This document shows, piece by piece, positions 1 through 7,932 of a DNA stretch of 39,287 nucleotides (position 1 is its first letter; every line of letters starts with the position of its first letter). The position numbers and the translations under genes are program-made. The notes below the pieces were generated by a model. The model worked only from the letters and a program-made list of their open reading frames with translations. It was not told the origin of the DNA and ran no database searches. This DNA comes from Gemmatimonadota bacterium (GTDB lineage Bacteria; Gemmatimonadota; Gemmatimonadetes; Palauibacterales; Palauibacteraceae), in the NCBI GenBank assembly GCA_029861425.1, contig JAOTZH010000012.1:1-39287 (forward strand), in the 5' to 3' direction.

Positions 1-732
1 CAGGAGGGAAACGGACCCCTCGGGAGTCTCAGCCATCCGCCGCAACTCGGTCACGACTCGCACCTGATCTTCCGTCGGCGTGATCGGCTTCTCGGGTGCC
101 GTCGCCCCCGCAAATGGGTCGCGGTCCACCTGGCGATCGTCGAGCTCGGCGAGGCCGCGTGACACGAGGCCGTCGATCACGCCACGCGAGAACCCGAGCT
201 GCCCGGTCAGATGCGCGAGCGACGCGATTCCGTCCAGCTCCTCGAGCAGCTCATACGCCTCACGCTGACGACGGGCGCGACCGAAAGCTTCGTCCCTCTC
301 GGTGAGGGTCTCGAGCCTGCGGCAGAGACGGACGATTCGTTCCGTCTTCACGGCGGGGGTGTCGGGCGCCCCCGCCCGCCCGCCCAGAAGGCCCGGGGGC
401 AGGGCCGTCTTCAAGACCACCCCCAGCGGCGCCACGTAGTAGTCCGCCATCCACCGACACAGCGCCAGAAGCTCGGGCCCCACGACCTCGCGATCATCGA
501 CGATCCCGCTGAGCGGCCGAATGCTCTTCGGCGCGGCCGTCCGGGTCTCCGCCAGTCCGAGCCGGTCGACGACGCCCACGGCCCCCCTCTTCCCCAACGG
601 GACGCGAACCCGGACACCCGGCCGGACCCGGCCGGCCAGTCCGTCGGGGATCGCATAGGCGAGCGTGCCCAGAAACGGCCGCGGGACCGCGACTTCACAC
701 ACCCGGCTCGAGCCGGATCCGTTCCCCGTCAC
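1..732 (-). CDS. priA: Primosomal protein N' (PriA helicase), N-terminal part, cut by window edge
   Basis: PriA is the 3'-5' DNA helicase that restarts stalled replication forks. Reading the minus strand from GTG at 732 gives an open frame of 244 codons that runs off the left edge. The N-terminus reads CEVAVPRPFLGTLAYAIPDG, then RVRVPLGKRGAVGVV, which is the typical PriA 3'-DNA-end-binding domain. Near the window edge comes PITPTEDQVRVVTELRRMAE, the segment just before the Walker A loop, so the ATPase and zinc-binding parts lie outside. The start is ambiguous: another in-frame GTG lies 12 bases upstream of the chosen one, and the nearby ATG is out of frame. It is divergent from the HNH gene, with about 110 bases between. 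Identification is strong from the N-terminal domain alone. Confidence 0.9.
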   Translation of the reverse strand, partial: MTGNGSGSSRVCEVAVPRPFLGTLAYAIPDGLAGRVRPGVRVRVPLGKRGAVGVVDRLGLAETRTAAPKSIRPLSGIVDDREVVGPELLALCRWMADYYVAPLGVVLKTALPPGLLGGRAGAPDTPAVKTERIVRLCRRLETLTERDEAFGRARRQREAYELLEELDGIASLAHLTGQLGFSRGVIDGLVSRGLAELDDRQVDRDPFAGATAPEKPITPTEDQVRVVTELRRMAETPEGSVSLL

Positions 733-840
733 GCCGCTATCCACATGGAGATCGCGGCCGTTTCGATCCAGAAACGGAACTTGACACCCGCCAGACGGGC
801 TGCTTGCTTACTCGCGACCTTCAAGAGGAGGGGAAAAGGC

Positions 841-1389
841 ATGGGGTGCCTGGCATTGAACGCCTCGTTCGAGCCACTGACGATCATCCCGGTCCGGCGC
901 GCGATCCGACTCGTCATCGACGGGAAGGCCGAGCCGCTGGAGGTGGACCCCCTGCGCCCGGTCCGGTCAGAGTCGCTGATCATGGACACTCCGGTGGTCA
1001 TTCGACTCGTCCGGTTCATTCACGTCCCGAGGCGGTTCCGCCGGCAGGTCACCAACACGTTCCTCTTCGCGCGCGACGGGTACAGGTGCCAGTACTGCAG
1101 TCGTCATCGTCGCGAACTCGGCTACCGCGAATCGCTGACCCGAGATCATATCAAGCCGATCTCTCGCGGAGGCGACAACGGATGGTCGAACGTGGTCACC
1201 GCCTGTAGCAAGTGCAACCTGAAGAAGGCCGATCGCATGTTGGGCGAGTGCGGCATGACTTTGAAGACTCAACCGCGCGAGCCGAACCATGTCGAGCTGA
1301 TCTGGGCCGTACGGCGGGTGACGCCCGCACAGGCCCGGTACATCGGCATGTTCTACGGCGAGGATGTGCTGGCGGCGCTCTCGCAGTAA
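841..1389 (+). CDS. HNH endonuclease family protein
   Basis: A 182-residue protein with a C-terminal HNH nuclease fold. Around residues 80-140 the order is RDGYRCQYC (first zinc Cys pair), TRDHIKPISRGGDN (the His of the HNH motif), WSNVVTACSKCN (Asn and second Cys pair), then KK. All zinc ligands and the catalytic His are present. The N-terminus (CLALNASFEPL, then IIPVRRAI) is typical of small stand-alone housekeeping HNH proteins rather than homing endonucleases. The frame stays open far upstream, but the ATG at 841 follows a strong GAGGAGGGG ribosome-binding site, so I chose it. It lies divergent from priA and upstream of tatB. The substrate is unknown; a role in DNA repair or restriction cannot be read from the sequence. 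Confidence 0.85.
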   Translation: MGCLALNASFEPLTIIPVRRAIRLVIDGKAEPLEVDPLRPVRSESLIMDTPVVIRLVRFIHVPRRFRRQVTNTFLFARDGYRCQYCSRHRRELGYRESLTRDHIKPISRGGDNGWSNVVTACSKCNLKKADRMLGECGMTLKTQPREPNHVELIWAVRRVTPAQARYIGMFYGEDVLAALSQ

Positions 1390-1480
1390 TTTTCTTCCAT
1401 GGTCGGGCGTGCGACAGACGGGCTCTCGATGAAGGATGCCCTGTCGCGCGCTGTTCGCGGTCTCTCGCAAGCGAGTCGTC

Positions 1481-2083
1481 ATGCCGCTGAGCGGAATCGG
1501 TTTCGGGGAAATGCTGGTCATCGCCATGCTGGTGCTGATCATCTTCGGGCCTCAACGGCTCCCTGAAATCACGCGCTCGGTCGGGAAGGCCATGCGCGAA
1601 TTCAAGCGCGGTATGAACGAGATCCAGCGCGAGCTCGAGGTGGCGGATCGTCAGAAGCGCTGGGGCACCGACACAGGCGCCGCCGCCACGGCCGCCTCGC
1701 ACCCGGCGGCCGCCGCCGCGGCGGCCGCCGCCACGGTCCCGACCGCCGAGTCAGCCGATGATCCGGGGACGGGGTCGGGCACCGCCGCGGTTGGGGGACA
1801 CGCTCCGCAGGGCGACGGGAGCGGTGCGGAAGCCGCCTCCGTCGCTCCGACGCCGGAGCCGGTGATCGCGCCGCCCACGTTCGGTTCGGATCTGCCGGAG
1901 GAGATCGAGACACAACTCGCTCCCCCGCCGACCGAGACGGCGGTCATGCCGTCCGTCCCGCCGGAAGTCGAGACCGCCGCGTCGGACGCCGGGTCGGGCT
2001 CGGAGGAGGATGGTGCCGAGAACCCGGATGCCCCTTCCGTGGAGTCGGAAACGTCCGACCCCGAGGCGAGTCCCGCCGACTAG
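1481..2083 (+). CDS. tatB: Sec-independent translocase subunit, TatB-type, with long acidic/Ala-rich tail
   Basis: A 200-residue protein that starts with one short membrane helix (residues 5-22, GIGFGEMLVIAMLVLIIFG), the hinge GPQRLPEI and an amphipathic helix (VGKAMREFKRGMNEIQREL). This is the TatA/TatB plan. Glu10 near the start of the membrane helix and GPQRLP at the hinge favour TatB over TatA. TatB helps TatC recognise folded twin-arginine substrates at the inner membrane. From about residue 65 the protein is low-complexity: an alanine run encoded by a GC-rich repeat, then Pro/Glu/Ser-rich acidic sequence to the end. The frame also has an upstream ATG at 1436, but only the start at 1481 puts the helix at the N-terminus. 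No tatC is in the window. Confidence 0.85.
   Translation: MPLSGIGFGEMLVIAMLVLIIFGPQRLPEITRSVGKAMREFKRGMNEIQRELEVADRQKRWGTDTGAAATAASHPAAAAAAAAATVPTAESADDPGTGSGTAAVGGHAPQGDGSGAEAASVAPTPEPVIAPPTFGSDLPEEIETQLAPPPTETAVMPSVPPEVETAASDAGSGSEEDGAENPDAPSVESETSDPEASPAD
1705..1732. repeat. GC-only 13-bp direct repeat inside tatB
   Basis: GGCGGCCGCCGCC occurs at 1705-1717 and again at 1720-1732 (period 15). Each copy contains the 10-base palindrome GGCGGCCGCC. The repeat encodes the polyalanine run in the TatB tail and could slip during replication in frame-keeping 3-base steps. Confidence 0.85.
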
Positions 2084-2098
2084 CGGCGGGAACCTCGC
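2066..2098. terminator. Candidate two-way terminator hairpin at the tatB stop
   Basis: TCCCGCCG (2071-2078) and CGGCGGGA (2084-2091) form a perfect 8-bp stem around the loop ACTAG, which contains the tatB stop codon. GCGAG (2066-2070) and CTCGC (2094-2098) can extend it past a 2-base bulge. It lies between convergent genes, just past the end of the gene at 2119-4005. There is no T-tract, so termination is plausible, not shown. Confidence 0.45.
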
Positions 2099-2118
2099 GT
2101 GCCCGAGCCCGGCGGCTC

Positions 2119-4005
2119 CTACAGCCCGCCCCCCGCGGTGCGACCCAGCTCCCGATAGCGCTCGTTATCGCCACGCAGGGCCTCCAGCCAATCCCTCGCG
2201 GTAGGGACACCCTCCGCACTCCCGGGATACCCCGGATCGGACACGAACACCACCGGCGCGTCGGTGCCCGTCACCCGGATCTCGATCGTCCGACCCTCCT
2301 CGCACGGGCTGCAGAGTTCCGTCCCGTTGTCCGGCGAGCCGTCCACCGTCCAGCTGCCGGGCCCGAGGCCGAGCGTGAAGCCGTCGAGGATCGCGGGGAC
2401 GCGGAAACTGCCCGCGAACCCCTCCACGCCCTGGAGTCCCCACCCCGTGAGTCGGATCTCGCCATGGAACGCCGCGAGGAGTCCCTCGGGTGAAACGCTG
2501 CCGACGAAATCGTAGTCGTCATTGTTCCAGCGGACGCGGGCCTCGAAGCCGTCCGAGTCGAGCGCGGCGGACCGCGCCCGGCGGAACTCGACCGATCCGG
2601 AGACGGTGACGGGCCTCAGGGGTCGCAGGTCCTGAATGGCTTCCTCGATGTCGCCTCCCGCGATGCTGAGCTCGACCACCGCTTCTGTCGGGGCCGGATC
2701 CGGCGGGTCCTCGGGTGGTGGAAGGAGGGTCCGCATGATTCGCTGACGGAGCCCATCGGGGTCCGGCGGTCCAGCGAGCTCATCCTCCGGGCTCTCGGCC
2801 GGGTCCTGGTCGCCCGGGGCGGGAGTCCGTGGCATCTCCACCGGTTCCCGTTCCCCCTCCTCGTTCGACTGCTCGGGCTCGTCGCCCGCCTTGTCGTCCT
2901 CCCCGGCGGGCTCGCCCTCGAACCGCGCCTCGAACTCTCGGAACCCCCCGAAATCCATGCTCCCGGACATCATCCCGTCGTCTGAGAGCACGCCCCGCAT
3001 GCGAAGCTCGATGTCGCGGCCACGCCCGCCGAGGCGGATACGCCAGCCGAACTGGTCGCCGCTCACCCATCCGTCACGGATCTCGCCATCGATTCGCTCG
3101 CCCTCCACGCGACCGATGAGCTCGCCACCCTCGGACATCTCGAGGCTCGCCAGTCCGTTGACGATGCCGGTCGGGGTGTACAGCGTGAGCCTCCATTCGC
3201 CGGTGAGGTCGATGGTCGGAGGCCCCGTCGGCCGGTCCTCACCGCCCGCGGCGGCCGGGATACCCCCGGGGCGTCCCCAGGCGGTCAGAGGAACCTCGAT
3301 CTCGGTTCGTAGGTCGTCCTCGGCCCCGGGCCAGGCGATCGCGACCGGGACCGGCTCGCCCACTAGCACGGCGCCTCCGGGATAGTTCGGCCGTGCGCCA
3401 GGGGGACGCGACGCCTGCACGGACAGGCCGGCGAGGTCTGCCGCGTCCTCATCGGTCCTCGCGGGCGGAGTCGCAGCCTCGATCGTCGCCCCCAGGCGGA
3501 GATTGCAGTCGCTCTTTCCGGTCACTGACACGAGGAGCGTGTTCCAACCTCCTCCGAGCCGAACGGCCGTCGTCGAGCCGTCGGAGGCCAGACTCTGTCC
3601 GTTGACCCACGCCCGCGCTTGCGCGCACTCGGGCACTTCGAGCCTCAGGTCAACCGTGACATCGCTGGGCGATCTGACGTAGGCGTGGGCGAGCGCTGCG
3701 GGTTCGGCCTCCGCGGAGCCGCGGTCGAGGGCGATGGACGTCGCCCCGTCTTCTCGTACCAGCGTCCAGTAGCCCGGGCCGAGCTCCAGGTCGCGATCCG
3801 GGAACACGCGCCCCTGATCGCCCTCGAGCGGGTGGGTCCCTTCGACGACCGAAACGCCGGTCACGAGCCACCGGTCGATATGTCGAAACGCCGGTTCCGG
3901 CTCACGGTCCTGGGCACTCGCGTTGCCAGCGGAAGCGAGAATCGCGACGGCCAGACCCGAGGCGCGGAGAATGCGCCTGGAGGGGCGCAGTCGAGAGTTT
4001 TGCAT
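2119..4005 (-). CDS. Secreted multidomain protein of unknown function
   Basis: A 628-residue exported protein. The ATG at 4005 has AGGAGA upstream and opens a clear signal peptide (basic MQNSRLRPSRR, a hydrophobic stretch, then NASAQ). Three regions can be seen. Roughly residues 90-190 look like a beta-sandwich, with RAWVNGQSL and LGGGWNTLLVSV resembling the 'NG...GWN.LLV' pattern of carbohydrate-binding or glycosidase accessory domains. Roughly 270-370 is a strand-rich repeat domain beginning DLTGEWRLTLYTPTG, a style also found attached to secreted amidohydrolases. Then comes a long Glu/Asp/Pro-rich linker, followed by a C-terminal beta domain (about 470-590) with GTELCSPCEEGRT. No catalytic motif is recognised. 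It probably acts in the periplasm or at the outer surface. The frame extends 21 codons further upstream, but that would bury the signal peptide. Confidence 0.7.
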   Translation of the reverse strand: MQNSRLRPSRRILRASGLAVAILASAGNASAQDREPEPAFRHIDRWLVTGVSVVEGTHPLEGDQGRVFPDRDLELGPGYWTLVREDGATSIALDRGSAEAEPAALAHAYVRSPSDVTVDLRLEVPECAQARAWVNGQSLASDGSTTAVRLGGGWNTLLVSVTGKSDCNLRLGATIEAATPPARTDEDAADLAGLSVQASRPPGARPNYPGGAVLVGEPVPVAIAWPGAEDDLRTEIEVPLTAWGRPGGIPAAAGGEDRPTGPPTIDLTGEWRLTLYTPTGIVNGLASLEMSEGGELIGRVEGERIDGEIRDGWVSGDQFGWRIRLGGRGRDIELRMRGVLSDDGMMSGSMDFGGFREFEARFEGEPAGEDDKAGDEPEQSNEEGEREPVEMPRTPAPGDQDPAESPEDELAGPPDPDGLRQRIMRTLLPPPEDPPDPAPTEAVVELSIAGGDIEEAIQDLRPLRPVTVSGSVEFRRARSAALDSDGFEARVRWNNDDYDFVGSVSPEGLLAAFHGEIRLTGWGLQGVEGFAGSFRVPAILDGFTLGLGPGSWTVDGSPDNGTELCSPCEEGRTIEIRVTGTDAPVVFVSDPGYPGSAEGVPTARDWLEALRGDNERYRELGRTAGGGL

Positions 4006-4092
4006 GTGTTCTGGGATCTCCTGCTCGTGTCGGTCGTGCATCTCTCCACTGGTACAACGCGCGAGCACCGCCGGATTCCACCGGTCGAGCAG

Positions 4093-4113
4093 CGGTCGCG
4101 GGATAGGCGACCG
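4093..4113. terminator. 7-bp hairpin between two minus-strand genes
   Basis: CGGTCGC (4093-4099) pairs with GCGACCG (4107-4113) around a 7-base loop. It lies about 120 bases past the stop of the GGDEF-EAL gene and about 90 bases before the next minus-strand gene. No T-run follows. It could be a terminator, an attenuator or chance. Confidence 0.3.
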
Positions 4114-4232
4114 ACAAGATCGGATGATAGCAGGCGCTTGGCGACTCGCGGGGCTAGCTCTGCAGACCCGCAGGCAAGTCTCGAGGCGAAGGGTACTCGA
4201 TGTGAAGAATAGACGACGCGGAGACGGTCAGG

Positions 4233-6626
4233 TCACGCCACGTTGTCGGACGAGGCGACGGCGAAGCGCTCGTTCAGAAGGGCCTGGAGGGCGGAGATGC
4301 TGAGCGGTTTCGCGTAAAGGAAACCCTGGACGTACCGGAGGCCCAACCGGCGCAGGACAGCCTCCTCCTCGACTGTCTCGACACCCTCCCCGAGCACCCG
4401 CAGGCCGAGCCGGTCGCACATGTCGGAGAGCGACTGGACGACGGCGCGCAACTCTTTCTGCGAGTCGATGCCGGTAATCACACAGCGATCCAGCTTCACC
4501 AGGTCGATTGGCAGTTCCGTCATGTGCAGGAGCGGCACCCGGTCGTCGCCGACATCATCGAGCGCCACCGCGAGGCCTGCCTCCCGCAGAGTCCGCAGAA
4601 GCGCCACGACCTCGTCGATCTTCGCTCGGCCGACCGCTTCCGTAATCTCCACACCGATCCGGTCGAGCGGGACGTCGGTGCTCGAGAAGACGTCCATTAG
4701 CTCGTCAGGATCGGCATCCTCGATGTCACAGCCCATCAGGTTCAGCCAGATCCTGCCGTCCACCCGGTCTCCCACCGTCCGCCACGCGAGCTCGATGTCC
4801 CGCATGGCCGCGCGGAGCCAGTCGCGCGACGCGCCGAGCCATTCCAGGGCGTCGATCAGGCTACGAGTCGGCACCTGCAACCGGTCTTCCCTCTGCCACC
4901 TCGCCAACGCCTCGAGGCCCACGACGGAGCCGGTGACCAGGTCGATCTGCGGCTGGAACGCACAACGGAGCTCTCCTGTCCCCAGGGCAGTCGAGAGCTC
5001 GTGGATCATCCTCCGCCCCAGCTTGCGCCGGAAGAAACGCGCGACGTCGCGTCCTCGCTCTTTCGCATCCAGGAGCGCCAGGTCCGCCTCGACCAGCAGC
5101 TCCTCGAGCTCCGCCGTTTCGCGCGCGATCGCGATGCCGGCCGTGAAGTGGAGGCGGAGCTCGAGCTCCCCGAGCTCGAGCGGCGTTTCGAGCGCGAGCT
5201 TCAGGCGTTCGACGATCATCTCGGCCTCGTTCTCCGGGTCACGGAGCCCACGGAGCAGCACGACGAACTCGTCGCCACCGACTCGACAAACCAGGTCTGT
5301 CACAGAGCGAACAGCCCCTCGGAGAGCGTGGGCGAACGCCGCCAACGCCTGGTCTCCCACATGGTGTCCATAGTCGTCGTTGATCGACTTGAAGTCGTCG
5401 AGGTCGATCTGGATCAGCGCGAAGCTCAGCAGTTCCGGATTGGCGAGGCACGCGGGTGCGACCGAGAAGAGCGCATAGCGGTTCGAGAGCCCGGTCAGCG
5501 GGTCCTCCTCGAGGGCGCTCCGGAGCCTCCGGTCGTCGCGGAGCCGTCTACGGATCAGGCGAACCGCGAACAGCACCCCGAGCGCGACGGCGGCGGCCCC
5601 GCCGTACTTGGCCGTCCGGCTCCGGAGCACCGAGACCCCAAGCTCCGCGTCCAATCTGCTCAGCGCGTGGACCCGGAGGTCCTCGACCAGGATCATCAAG
5701 TCCGGCACCCACTCGTCCCGTAGTGCGTACACCTCCTTGATCGACCCGCTGCGCGTTTGGGCGGTCAGGCCGAGCAGGTAGGGTACCTCCGCCTCCAGCT
5801 CGGTGACGCCCGGGTGTGTCGAGAGTCGATCGAGAAGAGCCGCCATGGTGGAGTCGGCCTGCACCGCTAGCTCCGGCTGGATGTACTCTTCGAAGGGTGT
5901 GTATTCTCCAGCGGCTTCCCCGTGGGACTCCCGGAGCTGGCGCGTCCAGGCGAGCGAGACGTTGTACGAGTCGATAAGGTCGGGGTTGGCGGGTTCGCGG
6001 CCCGTGAGCTGCCACTCCCGCGCCATCGCGAGATCGAGGTAGTCCTGCACGACAACGGGGACTTCCTGCGACCACGTGGCCACCCCGAGCAGGGCCGACC
6101 ACTCTCCCATGTTGTCGGTCGGGACGACGCGCTTGAAGTCGTAGAGGAACTCGCTCAACCACGAGTGTGTCTCGCTACTCGATCGAGGGTCTTCGAACGA
6201 GTCGAGCGCGAAGTCGACGGCCTCGTTCATCTCGCGATGAGTTTGGGCCCATCCGTCGGAGGGGGACATCGAGTCGAGTCGGGCCTCGGCCTCCCGGACT
6301 CGGTCTCCGAGCACTCGATAACGGCGTTCCAGTTCCGCCTCGTACCCACCCTCGTACATCTGCATCGACAGCGTGGCGATGAAATCGGACGCGGCGACCG
6401 ATACGTCACGTTCGACGACGAGGAACTCGAGACCTTCTCGCATGCCTTCAAGCGGCACGCGCTCGACGTTCTCGCGGCTGACCACGAGCGCCCCGGCCAC
6501 CGCCGTGGTCATAGCCAGCAACGCGACGCCAAGCCCCTCCCAGATTGGCCGTGGGGACCACTTGGGCACTGCCGTCTCGGGCGTCGCGTCGCGCCGCGAT
6601 CGCGGATTTTGCGGGCTTCCGGCCAT
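4233..6626 (-). CDS. Membrane-anchored GGDEF-EAL cyclic-di-GMP protein
   Basis: A 797-residue signalling protein that can make and/or break down cyclic di-GMP. There is a membrane helix at about 30-50, a helical periplasmic sensor region (about 51-340), a second helix at about 341-358, a GGDEF domain (about 375-535) and an EAL domain (about 540-790). The cyclase signature GGDEF (450-454) is intact. The inhibitory I-site RxxD is not: SVTD stands where RxxD is expected. In the EAL domain, EAL (572-574), NLMG, EITEA, VALDD, VKLD and GEGVET are present, so phosphodiesterase activity is plausible. Loop 6, usually DDFGTG, reads DDVGDD. The frame is open 143 codons further upstream with Arg/Pro-rich non-protein-like sequence, so the ATG at 6626 is preferred. 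The sensor ligand is unknown. Confidence 0.9.
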   Translation of the reverse strand: MAGSPQNPRSRRDATPETAVPKWSPRPIWEGLGVALLAMTTAVAGALVVSRENVERVPLEGMREGLEFLVVERDVSVAASDFIATLSMQMYEGGYEAELERRYRVLGDRVREAEARLDSMSPSDGWAQTHREMNEAVDFALDSFEDPRSSSETHSWLSEFLYDFKRVVPTDNMGEWSALLGVATWSQEVPVVVQDYLDLAMAREWQLTGREPANPDLIDSYNVSLAWTRQLRESHGEAAGEYTPFEEYIQPELAVQADSTMAALLDRLSTHPGVTELEAEVPYLLGLTAQTRSGSIKEVYALRDEWVPDLMILVEDLRVHALSRLDAELGVSVLRSRTAKYGGAAAVALGVLFAVRLIRRRLRDDRRLRSALEEDPLTGLSNRYALFSVAPACLANPELLSFALIQIDLDDFKSINDDYGHHVGDQALAAFAHALRGAVRSVTDLVCRVGGDEFVVLLRGLRDPENEAEMIVERLKLALETPLELGELELRLHFTAGIAIARETAELEELLVEADLALLDAKERGRDVARFFRRKLGRRMIHELSTALGTGELRCAFQPQIDLVTGSVVGLEALARWQREDRLQVPTRSLIDALEWLGASRDWLRAAMRDIELAWRTVGDRVDGRIWLNLMGCDIEDADPDELMDVFSSTDVPLDRIGVEITEAVGRAKIDEVVALLRTLREAGLAVALDDVGDDRVPLLHMTELPIDLVKLDRCVITGIDSQKELRAVVQSLSDMCDRLGLRVLGEGVETVEEEAVLRRLGLRYVQGFLYAKPLSISALQALLNERFAVASSDNVA

Positions 6627-6684
6627 AATGCAATCAGACCCACAGGGGGTGTGCGCCGTACCGACCCGCGCGACCGTGCCGCCT

Positions 6685-6699
6685 GGGTCGAAACGACCC
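6685..6699. promoter_or_regulatory. 15-bp perfect inverted repeat between divergent genes
   Basis: GGGTCG-AAA-CGACCC is a perfect 6-bp inverted repeat with a 3-base centre, about 60 bases upstream of the GGDEF-EAL start and 100 bases upstream of the 2Fe-2S gene. Its size and position suit an operator. No regulator is known, and chance is possible in GC-rich DNA. Confidence 0.3.
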
Positions 6700-6799
6700 C
6701 CGTCGAGGACGTTTCCGATGGTTGTCGACGGCGTAAGAGGGCAAGCGGCGCGCCAGTACCGGCTTGCAAGCTTTCGGGGACACGGACAGCTTTCGACCG

Positions 6800-7327
6800 A
6801 TGCACACGATCCTCGAGCTCCGCGTGAACGGAGACCGAACCGAAACCGGCGTCCCGACGCACTACACCCTGCTCGAGACGCTTCGATACGTGCTCGGCCT
6901 GACCGGGTCCAAGCAGGGTTGCGACAAAGGCGACTGCGGGGCCTGCACGGTATTGCTCGACGGTGACGCCGTTCTGTCGTGCATCCTCCCGGTCCACGAG
7001 GCCGTGGGACGCGAGGTCTGTACCGTGGAAGGTCTCGCGGACGGCCCGCATCCACATGCGCTGCAGGATGCGTTCGATCTCACCGGCGGCGCGCAGTGCG
7101 GGTTCTGCACGCCCGGGATTCTCTGCTCGGCGTATGGCCTGCTGGCCCGAAACGATGACCCGACGCGGCGGGAAATCGCGGAGGCACTCTCCGGCAACCT
7201 CTGCCGGTGCACCGGCTACACGAAGATCTTCGAGGCGGTGGAGGTGGCGGCCGAATCGATCCGGACGGGGAAGACCCCCGAGGACGTGGTGTCGGCCAGG
7301 CGCCAGACCCGGGGGGACGGCGGATGA
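6800..7327 (+). CDS. 2Fe-2S subunit of a xanthine-dehydrogenase-type molybdenum hydroxylase
   Basis: A 175-residue small subunit carrying two [2Fe-2S] clusters that passes electrons from the molybdenum site. All eight cluster cysteines are present: C41, C46, C49 and C61 (motif GCDKGDCGACTVLLDG) in the ferredoxin-like domain, and C100, C103, C135 and C137 (CGFCTPG and NLCRCTGY) in the helical domain. Length is normal for the family (about 150-180). A TTG 36 bases upstream is also in frame; ATG 6800 gives the usual short N-terminus before the first strand. Its stop overlaps the start of the next gene (ATGA at 7324-7327), so the two are translationally coupled. No FAD subunit or large subunit is adjacent; a large subunit lies at 35439-37913. 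The substrate is unknown. Confidence 0.92.
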   Translation: MHTILELRVNGDRTETGVPTHYTLLETLRYVLGLTGSKQGCDKGDCGACTVLLDGDAVLSCILPVHEAVGREVCTVEGLADGPHPHALQDAFDLTGGAQCGFCTPGILCSAYGLLARNDDPTRREIAEALSGNLCRCTGYTKIFEAVEVAAESIRTGKTPEDVVSARRQTRGDGG

Positions 7328-7893
7328 CCTGCCCCGTCGCGGTCCCGGCGACTCGCCGGTGGGGGAATGCCGGGGCGATGGCGATCGTCGGCCTGGTCGT
7401 CGCGGGTGCCAGCACGGTCGAGGCCCAGCCGACTCCGGAAGACCGACTGGTGGAGCTCGGCATCGTGCTGCCGACCCCCGATGCACCCGTCGCCAACTAC
7501 GTGAAGGCCGTGACCGCCGGGAACCTCGTCTTCGTCGCCGGACACGGTCCGTGCGGCGGGCTCGACGAGTCGAACACCGGGAAGATCGACCGCGACCACA
7601 CGGTCGAAGAAGGCTATGCGATCGCCCGCTGGGTTGGTGTTTGCGTGCTCGCGTCGCTCAAGCGGGAGATCGGCGAGCTCTCTCGCGTAAAGCGCATCGT
7701 GAAGGTGCACGGGATGGTGAACTCCTCGCCGGAGTTCACCGGTCACTCCCAGGTGATCAACGGATTCTCGGACCTCATGGAGGAGGTGTTCGGACCCGAG
7801 ATCTCGAAGCACGCCCGCGCCGCCGTCGGGATGGCGTCGTTGCCGCGGAACCAGACAGTGGAGATCGAGACGGTCGTGGAGATCCGCGACTGA
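7324..7893 (+). CDS. Exported RidA (YjgF/YER057c/UK114) family protein
   Basis: A 189-residue protein. The first 35 residues form a signal peptide (TRRW, then GAMAIVGLVVAGAS, then VEAQ), followed by a RidA-like trimer-type domain: NYVKAVTAGNLVFVAGHGP, KIVKVHGMVNSSPEF-like core text and HARAAVGMASLPRNQTVEIE at the end. Arg165 sits where RidA proteins bind the substrate carboxylate (R-x-x-V-x-x-x-x-L-P), and Glu182 in EIE is also kept. Cytoplasmic RidA hydrolyses reactive enamines and imines; this copy appears to act in the periplasm. The ATG at 7324 overlaps the stop of the 2Fe-2S gene by 4 bases, suggesting joint production. Function in this setting is inferred only. Confidence 0.85.
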   Translation: MTCPVAVPATRRWGNAGAMAIVGLVVAGASTVEAQPTPEDRLVELGIVLPTPDAPVANYVKAVTAGNLVFVAGHGPCGGLDESNTGKIDRDHTVEEGYAIARWVGVCVLASLKREIGELSRVKRIVKVHGMVNSSPEFTGHSQVINGFSDLMEEVFGPEISKHARAAVGMASLPRNQTVEIETVVEIRD

Positions 7894-7899
7894 GACTGC

Positions 7900-7932
7900 G
7901 GGCCGACCACCTCGGGATCAGCGGATCGGCCC
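7900..7932. terminator. Weak hairpin between convergent genes
   Basis: GGGCCGA (7900-7906) can pair with TCGGCCC (7926-7932) across a 19-base loop, in the 24-base gap between two convergent stops and the first codons beyond. There is no T-tract and the loop is long, so this is only a possible terminator. Confidence 0.22.

Noticed and set aside
211-840. N-terminal extension of the HNH gene by 210 codons
   Set aside because: It overlaps priA on the other strand, is Pro/Arg-rich, and the ATG at 841 has a strong ribosome-binding site.
6627-7055. 143-codon N-terminal extension of the GGDEF-EAL protein
   Set aside because: Overlaps the divergent 2Fe-2S gene and is Arg/Pro/Cys-rich without structure; the ATG at 6626 fits the membrane topology.
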